Part shown: positions 1 through 7,947 of the stretch, piece by piece | How positions within the stretch are numbered: position 1 is the first letter of the stretch | Layout: every line of letters starts with the position of its first letter | Assembly (NCBI GenBank): GCA_903893675.1 | Contig: CAITNA010000178.1 | Span: 1 to 19,428, forward strand | DNA length: 19,428 nucleotides | Origin: an uncultured Micrococcales bacterium | Lineage (GTDB): Bacteria > Actinomycetota > Actinomycetes > Actinomycetales > Microbacteriaceae | Direction: 5' to 3' | Program-made: the position numbers and the translations under genes | Notes under the pieces: model-generated | Told to the model about the DNA's origin: nothing | What the model saw: only the letters and a program-made list of their open reading frames with translations | Databases searched by the model: none

Positions 1-472
1 CGCGAATGGTCAGGTAAGGAAAGTTCGAACCGTATTCGTTGCCGTCATTGTTCAGGCTCGATGGGCCGGTTGAGCCCTGGCAGCCGCCGAGCACGTTCGG
101 GGCGAGCACCCACAACTTGTTTGTGTCGATGGCGAGGCCCGGGCCGATGATGCCGTTCCACCATCCTTCGGTTGGGTGCGCCTTGGATGAACCGCCTACT
201 GCGTGCGAGTCACCCGTAAGGGCGTGCAACACGAGCACTGCGTTCGACTTGTCGGCGTTCGGTTCGCCCCAGCTTTCGAATGCGATGCGCAGGTTTGAGA
301 GTTCGCGACCGTTCTCGAGTTTGATGTGTGAGATGGGGGCGAACTGGCGATCGCCGGCCGGGTCTCCGTCGCGCCAGGCACCAGAGGCAGGCGGGCGCCC
401 GACCAGTTGCCTGCTGAGCTCATCCGTGATGAACGCAGAAGGAACGGTGTCCTCTGATGTTTGGAATTCCAT
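1..472 (-). CDS. metX: Homoserine O-acetyltransferase MetX, N-terminal part (cut by window edge)
   Basis: Transfers an acetyl group from acetyl-CoA to homoserine in the cytoplasm, the activation step for methionine synthesis by direct sulfhydrylation. The minus strand reads open from an ATG at 472 to the window edge, giving about 157 residues without a stop. They start MEFQTSEDTVPSAF and contain family hallmarks in order: LSNLRIAFESWGEPNADKSN, VLVLHALTGDSH (alpha/beta-hydrolase oxyanion region), GWWNGIIGPGLAIDT and NVLGGCQGSTGPSS, then YGSNFPYLTIR. The nucleophile serine and the Asp/His of the triad lie beyond the edge. Homoserine O-succinyltransferases of the MetX fold are possible, but acetyl is usual in Actinobacteria. 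There is no Shine-Dalgarno; a GAAAAT hexamer 6 nt upstream suggests a leaderless message. No SAM-responsive leader fits in the 90 bp upstream. The usual partner metY is not in the window. Confidence 0.9.
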   Translation of the reverse strand, partial: MEFQTSEDTVPSAFITDELSRQLVGRPPASGAWRDGDPAGDRQFAPISHIKLENGRELSNLRIAFESWGEPNADKSNAVLVLHALTGDSHAVGGSSKAHPTEGWWNGIIGPGLAIDTNKLWVLAPNVLGGCQGSTGPSSLNNDGNEYGSNFPYLTIR

Positions 473-478
473 ACCGCT

Positions 479-484
479 ATTTTC
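479..484 (-). promoter_or_regulatory. Candidate -10 of metX (leaderless)
   Basis: On the minus strand GAAAAT is followed by exactly 6 nt and then the metX ATG. The hexamer has the A2/T6 pattern seen at the other leaderless heads in this window. It is the weakest of the set because position 1 is G and position 3 is A. No clear -35 is seen. Confidence 0.4.
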
Positions 485-562
485 GCCTAATCGTGGGCCT
501 AGTGGTTAAGAAGGCTTTCAGTTAGGCGAGGGCCAGACAACCCTGCGCGTAAGACTTCGTAA

Positions 563-1765
563 CTATTCGCCGCCGAGGTGCGAGAACACCAGGCCGGTGA
601 GCAGGGCAACGCCGTCAGGAATCACGCTGTCGTCGAACTCTGCGTGGTTGCTGTGGTTCACCGGTGCGGTGGTGAAGTCGACACCCGGCTTTGCAGCACC
701 GAGGAACACGAAAGCTCCACCGAGTTCGTCGATGATCGAGGCCATGTCTTCGCCACCTGCCATCGGGGTAGGCATCTCTTGGTAACGGCCCTCGCCGTAG
801 ATGGCGTTGGTGACATCGCGAACGCGCTCGACTGCATCGGCGTCGTTGATCAGAACCTTGGTTGCGGCCGAGAACTCGACCTCGACCTTTACTCCGTATG
901 ACTTGGCAACGCCTTCGACGAAGTCAGGAACAATTGCGCGCACTTTTTCGTAGTGCTCTTTCGAGAATGTGCGAACGGTTGCGCCGAACTCTGCGTGCTC
1001 AGGAATCACGTTGGTGGTGTGAGTGTCGCCTGCTTGCACCCATCCGATGTTGATGACAACTGGGTCGAATGCGTTGAGCTTCTTGTTCAAGAACGCCTGC
1101 AGGCCGCTGGCGATTTCGAGCATTGGTGTGATCGGGTCGTTGCCCATCCAAGGTGATGAACCGTGGCCACCAGAGCCGGTCACCTTGACGATCAGGTCGC
1201 CGGCCGAAGCCATCATTGCACCCGGGCGTGAGGCGAAGATTCCGCGAGGCAGCATCGCACTGAAAACGTGGATGCCGTATGCAGCAATCGGCTTGCTGCC
1301 CGAGATCATGTGAGCGCCCTCTTCGAGCATGATGTCTGCGCCGCCGTGGCCCTCTTCACCAGGCTGGAACCAAACCACGACATCGCCGTGCAGCTTGTCT
1401 TTGTGAGTTGCGAGCATGTGGGCAACGCCGATGCCAATCGACATGTGCAGGTCGTGACCGCAGGCGTGCATGTAGCCGTTGGTAGATGCGAACGGCTCGC
1501 TGGTTTCCTCGACTACGGCGAGTGCATCCATGTCGGCACGAACCAAAACGGTTGGGCCAGGATGCGCGCCCTTAATAAGTAGCGCGAGCGAGTTCAGGCC
1601 GCGGCCCTCGTGAATTTCGCCAAGGTTTTCGATGGACGCACGAACGCGCGCCTGAGTCTTCGGCAGGTGCAGGCCGAACTCGGGAATCTGGTGCAGTTCG
1701 CGGCGAATGCCCTGACTGATTTCAACCCAAGACTGTGCTTCGGTGAGGAATGCTTTGTAGTCCAC
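563..1765 (-). CDS. M20-family metal-dependent amidohydrolase (HipO/AbgB-like)
   Basis: A predicted cytoplasmic zinc hydrolase of the M20D type, which removes acyl groups from amino acids or splits small amides; the substrate cannot be read from sequence. The 400-residue length is normal for the family. Visible motifs: RRELHQIPE (~21-29), RADMDAL (76-82), the metal-ligand segment MHACGHDLH (99-107, Cys102 and His104), WFQPGEEG (132-139), a further ligand His near 166, the dimerisation-domain stretch GSGGHGS, and NHSNHAEFD near the C-terminus. The reading frame stays open upstream to 2014, antisense to ung, but family homology begins only at the chosen GTG at 1765. That start has AAAGGAG 4-5 nt ahead of it. 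It is transcribed divergently from ung and read towards metX, with a 90-bp gap. An annotator taking the longest frame would add 83 spurious residues. Confidence 0.9.
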   Translation of the reverse strand: MDYKAFLTEAQSWVEISQGIRRELHQIPEFGLHLPKTQARVRASIENLGEIHEGRGLNSLALLIKGAHPGPTVLVRADMDALAVVEETSEPFASTNGYMHACGHDLHMSIGIGVAHMLATHKDKLHGDVVVWFQPGEEGHGGADIMLEEGAHMISGSKPIAAYGIHVFSAMLPRGIFASRPGAMMASAGDLIVKVTGSGGHGSSPWMGNDPITPMLEIASGLQAFLNKKLNAFDPVVINIGWVQAGDTHTTNVIPEHAEFGATVRTFSKEHYEKVRAIVPDFVEGVAKSYGVKVEVEFSAATKVLINDADAVERVRDVTNAIYGEGRYQEMPTPMAGGEDMASIIDELGGAFVFLGAAKPGVDFTTAPVNHSNHAEFDDSVIPDGVALLTGLVFSHLGGE

Positions 1766-1787
1766 GAGACTCCTTTGTTCTGTGGCA

Positions 1788-1793
1788 ATTCTA
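1788..1793 (-). promoter_or_regulatory. Candidate -10 of the M20 amidohydrolase gene
   Basis: TAGAAT on the minus strand, with 22 nt between it and the GTG, leaves room for a short leader carrying the AAAGGAG ribosome binding site. It lies only 8 bp from the oppositely oriented ung -10, so the two promoters are back to back and must compete for or share polymerase access. Confidence 0.4.
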
Positions 1794-1801
1794 GGCACGC
1801 C

Positions 1802-1807
1802 TAGGCT
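1802..1807 (+). promoter_or_regulatory. Candidate -10 of ung (leaderless)
   Basis: TAGGCT followed by 6 nt and the ung ATG at 1814. The same hexamer and spacing recur before the subtilase and VOC genes. No Shine-Dalgarno is present, so the transcript is predicted to start at or next to the A of the ATG. Confidence 0.6.
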
Positions 1808-1813
1808 GGTCAA

Positions 1814-2494
1814 ATGTTCTTCGAGGCGATGCACCCAACTTGGCAGGCGGCGCTTGCCGGCCAACGCTCGCTGCTCGAATCGATCGAGGCACGCGTGCTC
1901 GCCGATGCGGCCGTGGTGCCCGCGCCGGCACTGGTAATGCGTGCTTTCGAAACCCCCTTGGATGAGGTGCGAGTGCTGCTGGTCGGCCAAGACCCCTATC
2001 CGACTCCCGGTCACGCCATCGGGCTATCGTTTGCGGTTGCGCCCGAGGTTCGCCCGCTGCCACGCAGCCTGCAGAACATGATGCGCGAGCTGAACAGCGA
2101 CCTAGGTGGGGCCACTCTTTTTGACGGCGGGGCAGCAGATCTCACCACCGATGGCGACCTGTCTTCTTGGGCGGCGCAAGGCGTGATGTTGCTCAATCGA
2201 CACCTGACCACGTCATCCGGTGATGCGGGGGCACACTTCGATGCCGGTTGGTCGCAGTTCACCGATGAGGTCATCCGCGTTTTGAATCGCGCCCGCGGTT
2301 CTCGGCTGGTTGCGCTGCTCTGGGGAGCGCAGGCTCAGTCGCTGCGGCCGCTGCTTGCAGATGTTCAGGTCATCGAGAGCGCGCATCCGAGCCCGCTTTC
2401 TGCGCGAAAGGGTTTCTTCGGATCGAAGCCGTTTTCGCGGGCAAATGCCGCGCTGGTTTATGTCGGCGAGCAACCGATAAATTGGTCTTGTTAA
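1814..2494 (+). CDS. ung: Uracil-DNA glycosylase, family 1
   Basis: Removes uracil from DNA to begin base-excision repair. The 226-residue length is standard. The sequence shows the water-activating motif LLVGQDPYPTPGHAIGLSF (catalytic Asp60), the uracil-binding/structural segments RSLQNMMREL and GVMLLNRHLT, and the C-terminal minor-groove loop HPSPLSARKGFFGSKPFS (His191). It ends in PINW plus two residues, as is common. One slight variant: bacterial enzymes usually have LLLNT in motif 3, and here it is MLLNRHLT. The ATG at 1814 is the first in frame and sits 6 nt after TAGGCT. The stop codon TAA forms the start of the Shine-Dalgarno of the downstream acetyltransferase, so the two are cotranscribed. 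Confidence 0.96.
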   Translation: MFFEAMHPTWQAALAGQRSLLESIEARVLADAAVVPAPALVMRAFETPLDEVRVLLVGQDPYPTPGHAIGLSFAVAPEVRPLPRSLQNMMRELNSDLGGATLFDGGAADLTTDGDLSSWAAQGVMLLNRHLTTSSGDAGAHFDAGWSQFTDEVIRVLNRARGSRLVALLWGAQAQSLRPLLADVQVIESAHPSPLSARKGFFGSKPFSRANAALVYVGEQPINWSC

Positions 2495-2503
2495 GGAGTA
2501 GTC

Positions 2504-3079
2504 ATGCCGTTGGATTCTGAGTCGCGCTGGCGCCTAGTTCGCAAGAGCAAGGAAAAGGGCCAGCAAGCACCTGCGCAGGTTGAATTTTTCGTGCGCGATG
2601 CGACGGTCGAAGACCTCGGCGCGATTTGCGAAATCTACAACTACTACATCGCCAACTCGGTGGTCACCTTCGATGTCGATGCGATGACCGTGGCCGAGTG
2701 GCAAGACAAGTTCCATTGGATCAAGGGTTTGAACTTTCCGTTCGTCGTCGCGCAGAGCGATGGCGGTCAGGTAATCGGCTTTGCCTATGTCGGCCCGTGG
2801 CGTCAGAAGGCGGCTTATCGTCGCACCGTCGAAGACTCGATCTACTTGCGCCCAGCCGCAACCGGCAAGCACATCGGTTCGAAGCTGCTCGAGGTCTTGA
2901 TCAACAAATCGCGCGAGGCCGGCATCAAAGAAATCGTTGCCGTCATATCAGATAAAGGTGCCGAGTCTTCGATTGCCCTGCACGAGCGCTTCGGCTTCAA
3001 ATCGCAGGGGCACCTGGGCAAGGTCGGCTTCAAGTTCGGGCGCTGGCTCGGCGTGGTCATGCTGCAGAAGAGTCTCTAG
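2504..3079 (+). CDS. GNAT N-acetyltransferase, phosphinothricin acetyltransferase (Pat/Bar)-like
   Basis: Predicted acetyl-CoA-dependent transferase. Relatives acetylate phosphinothricin, methionine sulfoximine or similar glutamate analogues; the natural substrate here is unknown. Signature segments: VRDATVEDLGAICEIYNYYI (30-49), NSVVTFD, GFAYVGPWRQKAAYRRTVED (92-111) and the acetyl-CoA loop RPAATGKHIGSKLL (116-129), then ALHERFGF and GRWLGVVMLQ. There are about 28 basic residues ahead of the core that most relatives lack. The start is supported by TAAGGAG 6-7 nt upstream, which overlaps the ung stop. It is the second gene of the ung transcription unit, with a 9-bp gap. Pairing with ung looks like simple operon packing and not a pathway. 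Confidence 0.88.
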   Translation: MPLDSESRWRLVRKSKEKGQQAPAQVEFFVRDATVEDLGAICEIYNYYIANSVVTFDVDAMTVAEWQDKFHWIKGLNFPFVVAQSDGGQVIGFAYVGPWRQKAAYRRTVEDSIYLRPAATGKHIGSKLLEVLINKSREAGIKEIVAVISDKGAESSIALHERFGFKSQGHLGKVGFKFGRWLGVVMLQKSL

Positions 3080-3187
3080 GCGATTTTTGTTTGCCGGATT
3101 TTCGGCCTGCCGGTTATTCACATCCCGTGTGTTTGGGTTCGCAGTCAACAGATATGCCGCTACAAGGCTTTTCGCAGGCTAGACACC
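3080..3187 (+). other. Intergenic gap between GNAT gene and subtilase
   Basis: About 108 bp with no gene. A short GCCG/CGGC inverted repeat occurs near 3093-3106 but lacks a following T-run, so I do not call a terminator. The right end carries the subtilase promoter. Confidence 0.5.
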
Positions 3188-3193
3188 TAGGCT
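3188..3193 (+). promoter_or_regulatory. Candidate -10 of the subtilase gene (leaderless)
   Basis: TAGGCT, then the 6-nt spacer TTAGCA, then ATG at 3200. There is no ribosome binding site. The hexamer and spacing match ung and the VOC gene. Confidence 0.6.
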
Positions 3194-3199
3194 TTAGCA

Positions 3200-5266
3200 A
3201 TGGCAAAGTTTCGCGGGGTGGCAATCTGGATTGCCCTTCTCACATTGGTTGGCTCGTCGGTCGCGCCGGCTAGTGCGGCGACCGTTGCCTCACAGTTTTC
3301 GGCGACCGCAAAGGCCGCTGGCCTGATCGTCAAATACCGCAAAGGCGTTCTGCCACTTGCCCCAAACGGCGACCCAACCGCGGCGAATGCCGCTGGCGTC
3401 ACCCTCAAGTTCGACTCGCTGCTCGACACCAACACCTATGTCTTGAACTTCGTCGACCAGCTTTCTGCCGACGAGGCCCAGGCCGTTGCCGACCGCATGG
3501 CCCAAGACCCGCGTGTGGCCGCGGTTGAGCTCAACACTGTGATCCACGCCGAAGGTTTCGCTCCTCACGCGGCAACTTCGGCAATCAAGGCTGCCTCGGC
3601 TGTCACCGGCCTCACCGTCAAGGATGCCTGGTCAGCCAGTGCGCCAACTGCTGCCAACGTGGCACTCAGTTGGAAGGCTCCGAGCAGTTTGTACGGCGCA
3701 AAACTCAGTGGCTATCAAATCGATTACTCCGCCGATGGCTTCACGACCACCAAGACCGTTGCAGTTTCAACCAAGACAAGCAGCACAATTTCGTCGCTTG
3801 TTGCTGGAGTGAAATATTCATTTAGGGTGCGTGCGATTACCAAAGTTGGTAGCGCAAGCAAAATAGGCACCGCCTCTGCCGTGCGAAGCATCTCCCTGAC
3901 CTCCGCTCCGGTTGCTCCGGTAATTACGACTGGAGCGGTCGCTACTGCCCTGGAACCTACGGTTTCTTGGTTGCCACAGTCCATTTCTGATCAGGGTGGC
4001 CTGTCGGTTAGTTATACCGTCACTGCTACACCTTCTTTGGGTTCAGCAGTGACTTGCACGACTATTTCAAGTTCGTGCACATTGGCTGGTCTTGTCGGCG
4101 CAACCAGCTATGTCATCGAGGTCGTTGCGACAAATGCCCGCGGTGCAACCCACGCAAGCACTCAGTTCACACCCGCAGACGAGTTTTATTCCAAGCAGTG
4201 GTATCTAAATTCGACCTATGGCATCAACGCCCCTAGCGCATGGGCCGTGACGCTCGGTTCTAGTGACGTTGTTGTTGCTGTGCTCGACGGCGGCATTGCA
4301 AATCACCCGCAGCTTGCTGGCCGAATGGTTCCGGGCTACGACTTCGTTTCAGATGTCGCCAGCGCAAACGATGGCGACGGCCCAGATCCAGACGCAAGCG
4401 ACCCCGGCAACTGGACATACGATCGCAACAACAATCTCATCCCAAGTGACTGGCACGGCACCCACGTTGCCGGAATCATCGCCGCCGCCGCAGACAAGGT
4501 AGGCACGATCGGTATTGCGCCGAACGTGAGAATTCAATCCGTTAGGGTCTTGGGCTCTACTGGCGGAACTCGCGCCGACCTCATCCGAGGAATTAACTGG
4601 GCAGCTGGCCTAAGCGTGCCTGGCTACCCAGCCAACCCAACTCCTGCAAAGGTTCTTAACCTTTCGCTTGGCACCGACGGCACCTCAATGTGCGACAACA
4701 TCCCAACCCAGAGCCGCCTCTACAGCACAGCTCAGGCACTTGCTGCCGCGAAAGCGGCTGGTGTCACCACAATCACAGCAGCCGGAAACAGTGGGTCGGA
4801 CGCACGCTACTCATACCCGGGCAATTGCTATCCGACCATCAACGTGGGTGCCACCGGCTACAGCGGTGATCGCGCCTACTATTCGAACATCACTGAGCCA
4901 AACGCTCAAAATGTTGGCGTCGATATCTCAGCCCCAGGTGGTGACGACAAAGACAACGCTGGCGCTGCGCAATCTACAGGTGGCCTAATCTTCTCGCTTT
5001 GGAACACTGGAACGACAGTTCCTGGTGATCCCACCTACGGAACGATGGAGGGGACATCCATGGCTACGCCAGTGGTAGCCGGCGTGGTGGCGTTGCTCTA
5101 TTCGATTAAGCCGTCGATTACATTCGATGAAGTCTGGACTGTGCTGTCTTCAACGGTGAGCAAGTTCAAGCCCGGCGGTCAGTGCGCTACTTCTACGTCA
5201 CAAGAATGTGGAGTTGGAATCGTGAACGCGGGCAATGCTGTTGCCTATTTGAAGACGCATCCGTAG
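3200..5266 (+). CDS. Secreted subtilisin-like serine protease (S8) with two FN3-like domains between propeptide and catalytic domain
   Basis: An exported endopeptidase of 688 residues. Order: signal peptide (1-27, hydrophobic core IWIALLTLVGSSVAPASA, cleavage after ASA); I9-like inhibitor propeptide (~40-118, ending DPRVAAVELNTVIHAE); FN3-like module 1 (~138-232, ALSWKAP, GYQIDYS, YSFRVRAI); FN3-like module 2 (~236-322, ending YVIEVVATNARG); S8 domain (~330-685). The catalytic triad is complete: Asp363 in VAVLDGG, His419 in HGTHVAG, Ser620 in GTSMATP; the oxyanion Asn530 is in AAGNSG. Six cysteines fall in closely spaced or same-domain pairs (286/293, 498/543, 662/670), compatible with three disulfides. 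There is no C-terminal anchor or sorting motif, so it is probably released. It is monocistronic; tRNA-Leu lies convergently downstream. Usually accessory modules follow the protease, so the placement before it is odd. Substrate unknown. Confidence 0.93.
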   Translation: MAKFRGVAIWIALLTLVGSSVAPASAATVASQFSATAKAAGLIVKYRKGVLPLAPNGDPTAANAAGVTLKFDSLLDTNTYVLNFVDQLSADEAQAVADRMAQDPRVAAVELNTVIHAEGFAPHAATSAIKAASAVTGLTVKDAWSASAPTAANVALSWKAPSSLYGAKLSGYQIDYSADGFTTTKTVAVSTKTSSTISSLVAGVKYSFRVRAITKVGSASKIGTASAVRSISLTSAPVAPVITTGAVATALEPTVSWLPQSISDQGGLSVSYTVTATPSLGSAVTCTTISSSCTLAGLVGATSYVIEVVATNARGATHASTQFTPADEFYSKQWYLNSTYGINAPSAWAVTLGSSDVVVAVLDGGIANHPQLAGRMVPGYDFVSDVASANDGDGPDPDASDPGNWTYDRNNNLIPSDWHGTHVAGIIAAAADKVGTIGIAPNVRIQSVRVLGSTGGTRADLIRGINWAAGLSVPGYPANPTPAKVLNLSLGTDGTSMCDNIPTQSRLYSTAQALAAAKAAGVTTITAAGNSGSDARYSYPGNCYPTINVGATGYSGDRAYYSNITEPNAQNVGVDISAPGGDDKDNAGAAQSTGGLIFSLWNTGTTVPGDPTYGTMEGTSMATPVVAGVVALLYSIKPSITFDEVWTVLSSTVSKFKPGGQCATSTSQECGVGIVNAGNAVAYLKTHP

Positions 5267-5290
5267 TTCGGTTCTGCACCAAAAAAGTAA

Positions 5291-5375
5291 TGGTGCGGGA
5301 GAGGGGACTTGAACCCCTACGCCTCGCGGCGCTGGAACCTAAATCCAGTGCGTCTGCCAATTTCGCCACTCCCGC
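5291..5375 (-). tRNA. tRNA-Leu (anticodon UAG)
   Basis: Reading the minus strand, GCGGGAG pairs with CTCCCGC to close the acceptor stem, and CCA is encoded. The anticodon loop is TTTAGGT flanked by CTGGA/TCCAG, giving UAG. A long variable arm (GCCGCGAGGCGT region) and GGTTCAAGTCC T-arm mark a class II leucine tRNA. It lies convergent to the subtilase gene, whose stop is 24 bp from the CCA end, and divergent from the Tad operon. Confidence 0.96.
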
Positions 5376-5384
5376 AACCTGTCA

Positions 5385-5390
5385 AGTCTA
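5385..5390 (-). promoter_or_regulatory. Candidate -10 of tRNA-Leu
   Basis: TAGACT on the minus strand, 9 nt before the first base of the mature tRNA, so the 5' leader would be only a few nucleotides. It resembles the TAGGCT hexamers in front of the protein genes. No convincing -35. Confidence 0.5.
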
Positions 5391-5461
5391 GGCGATTTGC
5401 TCGCTGTGGAAAACTCGAGCCGCGAATTTAATGACTTGGCATCCTCGAACTCGGAGGACCC

Positions 5462-6556
5462 GTGTCGAGTTTCGAAATCGCAGATGTTGCCGATTCGCTG
5501 GCTGCTGCCAGCTCTGCAAGTGCGTCGGTGCCTGCCGAACTGGCCCTCGATTTAGCGGCGACCGACTTCTCGAGCCGCCGGGGTCTTGGGCTCGATAGCG
5601 AGCGCTCAATGCTCGAAAGGCTCCGCTCCGAATCAATCGGCTTTGGCAAATTACAAAAGTTCTTCGACAATCCCGAGATCGAAGAGATCTGGGTAAACCA
5701 GCCCAATGAGGTCTTCTTTGCCAAGAATGGTCAGGTTGAACGTGAGTTCCTGACCCTAAGCGCATCCGAGCTAGCGGCATTGATTGAGCGAATGCTGCGC
5801 AGCACCGGCCGCAGGCTAGATCGCGCAACGCCCTTCGTCGACGCGGCCTTGCCCGATGGCTCGAGACTCCATGTGGTCATCCCAGACATCTCGCGGCGGC
5901 ACTGGGCGATCAACATCCGGAGGTTTCCAAGCAAAGTCTGGACTCTCGCCGACCTGGTGGGTCGGCAGGCCTTGACCGCGGGGCAGGCGAGTTACCTCGC
6001 CGGTCGAGTCGCCGCTGGGGCGAACATCTTGGTTAGTGGGGCCACCCAGGCGGGCAAGACCACCGTTCTCTGTGCGCTGATTGAAGAGGCCAGCCCGGCA
6101 GTTCGAGTGGTTTCTGTCGAAGAGACGTTCGAGTTGCGCTCAACCAAACCCGACTGGGTCGCCATGCAAACCCGTCAAGCGAATCTAGAAGGTCGCGGTG
6201 AGATCTCGCTTCGACGGCTGGTGAAAGAGAGCCTGCGAATGCGACCCCAACTTCTTGTGGTCGGCGAGGTTCGCGAGGCAGAGAGTCTCGACCTCTTGAT
6301 TGCCATGAACAGCGGCATCGCCGGAATGTGCACGATTCACGCGAACTCTGCGGATGCGGCAATTAAAAAACTTTGCACCTTGCCGCTTCTTGCCGGCAGC
6401 AACATCTCTGCCGACTTCGTTCGTGAGACCGTTGCCCAGTGCATCGACCTGGTTGTGCATTGCGAGATGAACATGGATGGCCGCCGGCGCGTGGCTGCAA
6501 TCGCCGAGGTGCAATTTCGCAATGATCAATTCGAGATCAAGGTGATCGAATGCTGA
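5462..6556 (+). CDS. tadA: Tad pilus assembly ATPase TadA/CpaF
   Basis: A cytoplasmic hexameric ATPase that powers pilin extrusion through the Tad inner-membrane platform. It has 364 residues: an Ala/Ser-rich N-terminus (~1-40) in place of the longer N-terminal domain, then the secretion-ATPase core. Seen: FFDNPEIEEIWVNQPNEVFF (68-87), TPFVDAALPDGSRLH, Walker A SGATQAGKTT (192-201), Asp box SVEETFEL (218-225), Walker B RPQLLVVGEVRE (261-272) and His box TIHANS (291-296). All catalytic elements are intact. The start is GTG at 5462 with GGAGGA just upstream, one of the few SD-led operon heads here. It is the first gene of a seven-gene operon. The CpaE/Ssd gene that precedes tadA in many actinobacteria is absent; the tRNA gene lies there instead. 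Confidence 0.94.
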   Translation: MSSFEIADVADSLAAASSASASVPAELALDLAATDFSSRRGLGLDSERSMLERLRSESIGFGKLQKFFDNPEIEEIWVNQPNEVFFAKNGQVEREFLTLSASELAALIERMLRSTGRRLDRATPFVDAALPDGSRLHVVIPDISRRHWAINIRRFPSKVWTLADLVGRQALTAGQASYLAGRVAAGANILVSGATQAGKTTVLCALIEEASPAVRVVSVEETFELRSTKPDWVAMQTRQANLEGRGEISLRRLVKESLRMRPQLLVVGEVREAESLDLLIAMNSGIAGMCTIHANSADAAIKKLCTLPLLAGSNISADFVRETVAQCIDLVVHCEMNMDGRRRVAAIAEVQFRNDQFEIKVIEC

Positions 6557-7302
6557 AGCTTCAAGATCGGCTCACGCAAGCAGGCATAAAAGACAGTCGA
6601 AGATTTTTGATGTTGCTTTCACTCTCTGCCATCGCGACCTTCGCTCTCGTCATGGAGTTTGACGGTCTGGCCGTGCTCGCTCTCGCTGTCACTGCGGGTG
6701 AAGTTGCTCTGGTGCTCGAATCGGTAGGGCGAAGGGCCACGCGGCGAGCGGTTGCCGTGACCGAGGCGTGGCCATCCGTGTTGGAGTCGCTCGAGTCTGC
6801 AGCAATTGCGGGCCTCAGTCTGCTCGAGGCGTTTCGCGAGCTGGCCGAGGCTCACAGTTTCGCGGTTGCCAGCGAGTTCGCCGAGTTGGTGGCCGATCTA
6901 GAGTCGGGTCTAACGATGGATGCAGCCCTTGCGAACTTTGGTTCTCGCTTTGGCTTGCCATGCTGTGACCTAACAGTCGAGACCCTGCGCCAGGTGGTGC
7001 GAAGCGGCGGGCAGGGGTTGGTCATGGCCCTTCGTGCTCAGGCCGATGCGGCTAGACAGCAAGAGCTGATTGTTGGCGAAGTTCAGGCCAAACAGGGCTG
7101 GGTCATCGGAACAGCCAAGCTGGCCGTTGCAGCACCCTGGGTGGTCATCGCGATGGTGAGCTTAAGGGCCGAGAACGCCCGGCTTTATGCCAGCCCAACC
7201 GGGGTGGCCATCACGCTATTCGGCCTTGGGGCCAGCGTCATCGCCTTTCGGTTTGTCACCTTGCTAGGCAAGGTCGATTTCGAAAGGCGGGTGTTCGCGT
7301 GA
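6550..7302 (+). CDS. tadB: Tad platform protein TadB (type II secretion F-like)
   Basis: An inner-membrane platform component that couples the TadA motor to pilin assembly. It has 250 residues with two N-terminal hydrophobic segments (~18-35, 38-58), a T2SSF-type cytoplasmic helical domain (~70-185: WPSVLESLESAAIAGLSLLE and LRQVVRSGGQGLVMALRAQA) and two C-terminal membrane segments (~188-205, 218-238). Its ATG overlaps the last 7 bases of tadA, and AAGGTG precedes it by 5 nt, implying translational coupling. The family call rests on the domain pattern and its place between TadA and TadC; sequence signals are less sharp than in TadA. Confidence 0.87.
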   Translation: MLKLQDRLTQAGIKDSRRFLMLLSLSAIATFALVMEFDGLAVLALAVTAGEVALVLESVGRRATRRAVAVTEAWPSVLESLESAAIAGLSLLEAFRELAEAHSFAVASEFAELVADLESGLTMDAALANFGSRFGLPCCDLTVETLRQVVRSGGQGLVMALRAQADAARQQELIVGEVQAKQGWVIGTAKLAVAAPWVVIAMVSLRAENARLYASPTGVAITLFGLGASVIAFRFVTLLGKVDFERRVFA

Positions 7303-7925
7303 TCACCCTTTCCGCGGCTGTCATCGCGATATGCCTATGGTTCGCCTTTCGGCTCGCGCGGATGGCCTTCGTCAAACGAAGCCGGTTTGACGCAATTGCT
7401 GCGTTTGTGCCTGGTGCTCCAGTTGCCTCAGTCGTCAAGACGACTCGTCGCAGAAAATTGCGCTTCTCAACCAAGCAGACCGAGAGCATCGATGCCGAAC
7501 TTCCCGATTTGGTGGAGCTCATGGCAGTCGTGCTCGAAACTGGGGAGTCCATCCAATCGGCTTTTGAATTGATTGCTCAGCGCGGTCGAGGTCAATTCGC
7601 GACGCAACTGCGGCTAGTGCAATCGCGCATGAAACTGGGTTCGACTCTCGATGCCGAATTACAAACTCTTTGCGTCGAGTTGCCAACTGCAGGTGTTCGC
7701 GAATTTGCAAGCAAAATCGCTATCGCGATAAATCGAGGAACTCCTCTCGCCCAGTCTCTGGCTTCTTTGGCTCAAACGCTTCGCAGACGAGCGGCGAACC
7801 AGTTGCTTCGCAAGGCAGGGGCAAACGAAACCAAGATGCTAATTCCGCTGGTAACCATCGTGTTGCCGGTCACCGTGATTTTCGCCCTTTATCCGAGCTC
7901 TGCGGTTTTGCAGCTCGGCTTTTAG
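7299..7925 (+). CDS. tadC: Tad platform protein TadC (type II secretion F-like)
   Basis: Second inner-membrane platform protein, expected to pair with TadB. It has 208 residues: one N-terminal hydrophobic segment (1-18), a basic linker (KTTRRRKLR), the T2SSF helical core (LPDLVELMAVVLETGESIQS, FASKIAIAINRGTPLAQSLA) and a C-terminal membrane segment (LIPLVTIVLPVTVIFALYP). The core LRRRAANQLLRKAGANETKM is typical of actinobacterial TadC. It starts with GTG inside a GTGA overlap with the tadB stop, with AAAGG upstream. The length is short but usual for the actinobacterial branch. Confidence 0.88.
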   Translation: MITLSAAVIAICLWFAFRLARMAFVKRSRFDAIAAFVPGAPVASVVKTTRRRKLRFSTKQTESIDAELPDLVELMAVVLETGESIQSAFELIAQRGRGQFATQLRLVQSRMKLGSTLDAELQTLCVELPTAGVREFASKIAIAINRGTPLAQSLASLAQTLRRRAANQLLRKAGANETKMLIPLVTIVLPVTVIFALYPSSAVLQLGF

Positions 7926-7947
7926 CGTTCAAAACGAAAGGAACCGA

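Noticed and set aside
39..509. 156-codon plus-strand open frame
   Set aside because: It is the antisense shadow of metX; the minus frame over the same bases has clear MetX motifs.
473..562. SAM-type riboswitch upstream of metX
   Set aside because: The 90-bp gap shows no paired helices of a SAM riboswitch, and metX appears to have no 5' leader.
3080..3130. Terminator after the GNAT gene
   Set aside because: The GCCG/CGGC stem is only 4 bp, its loop holds the T-run, and no T-tract follows.
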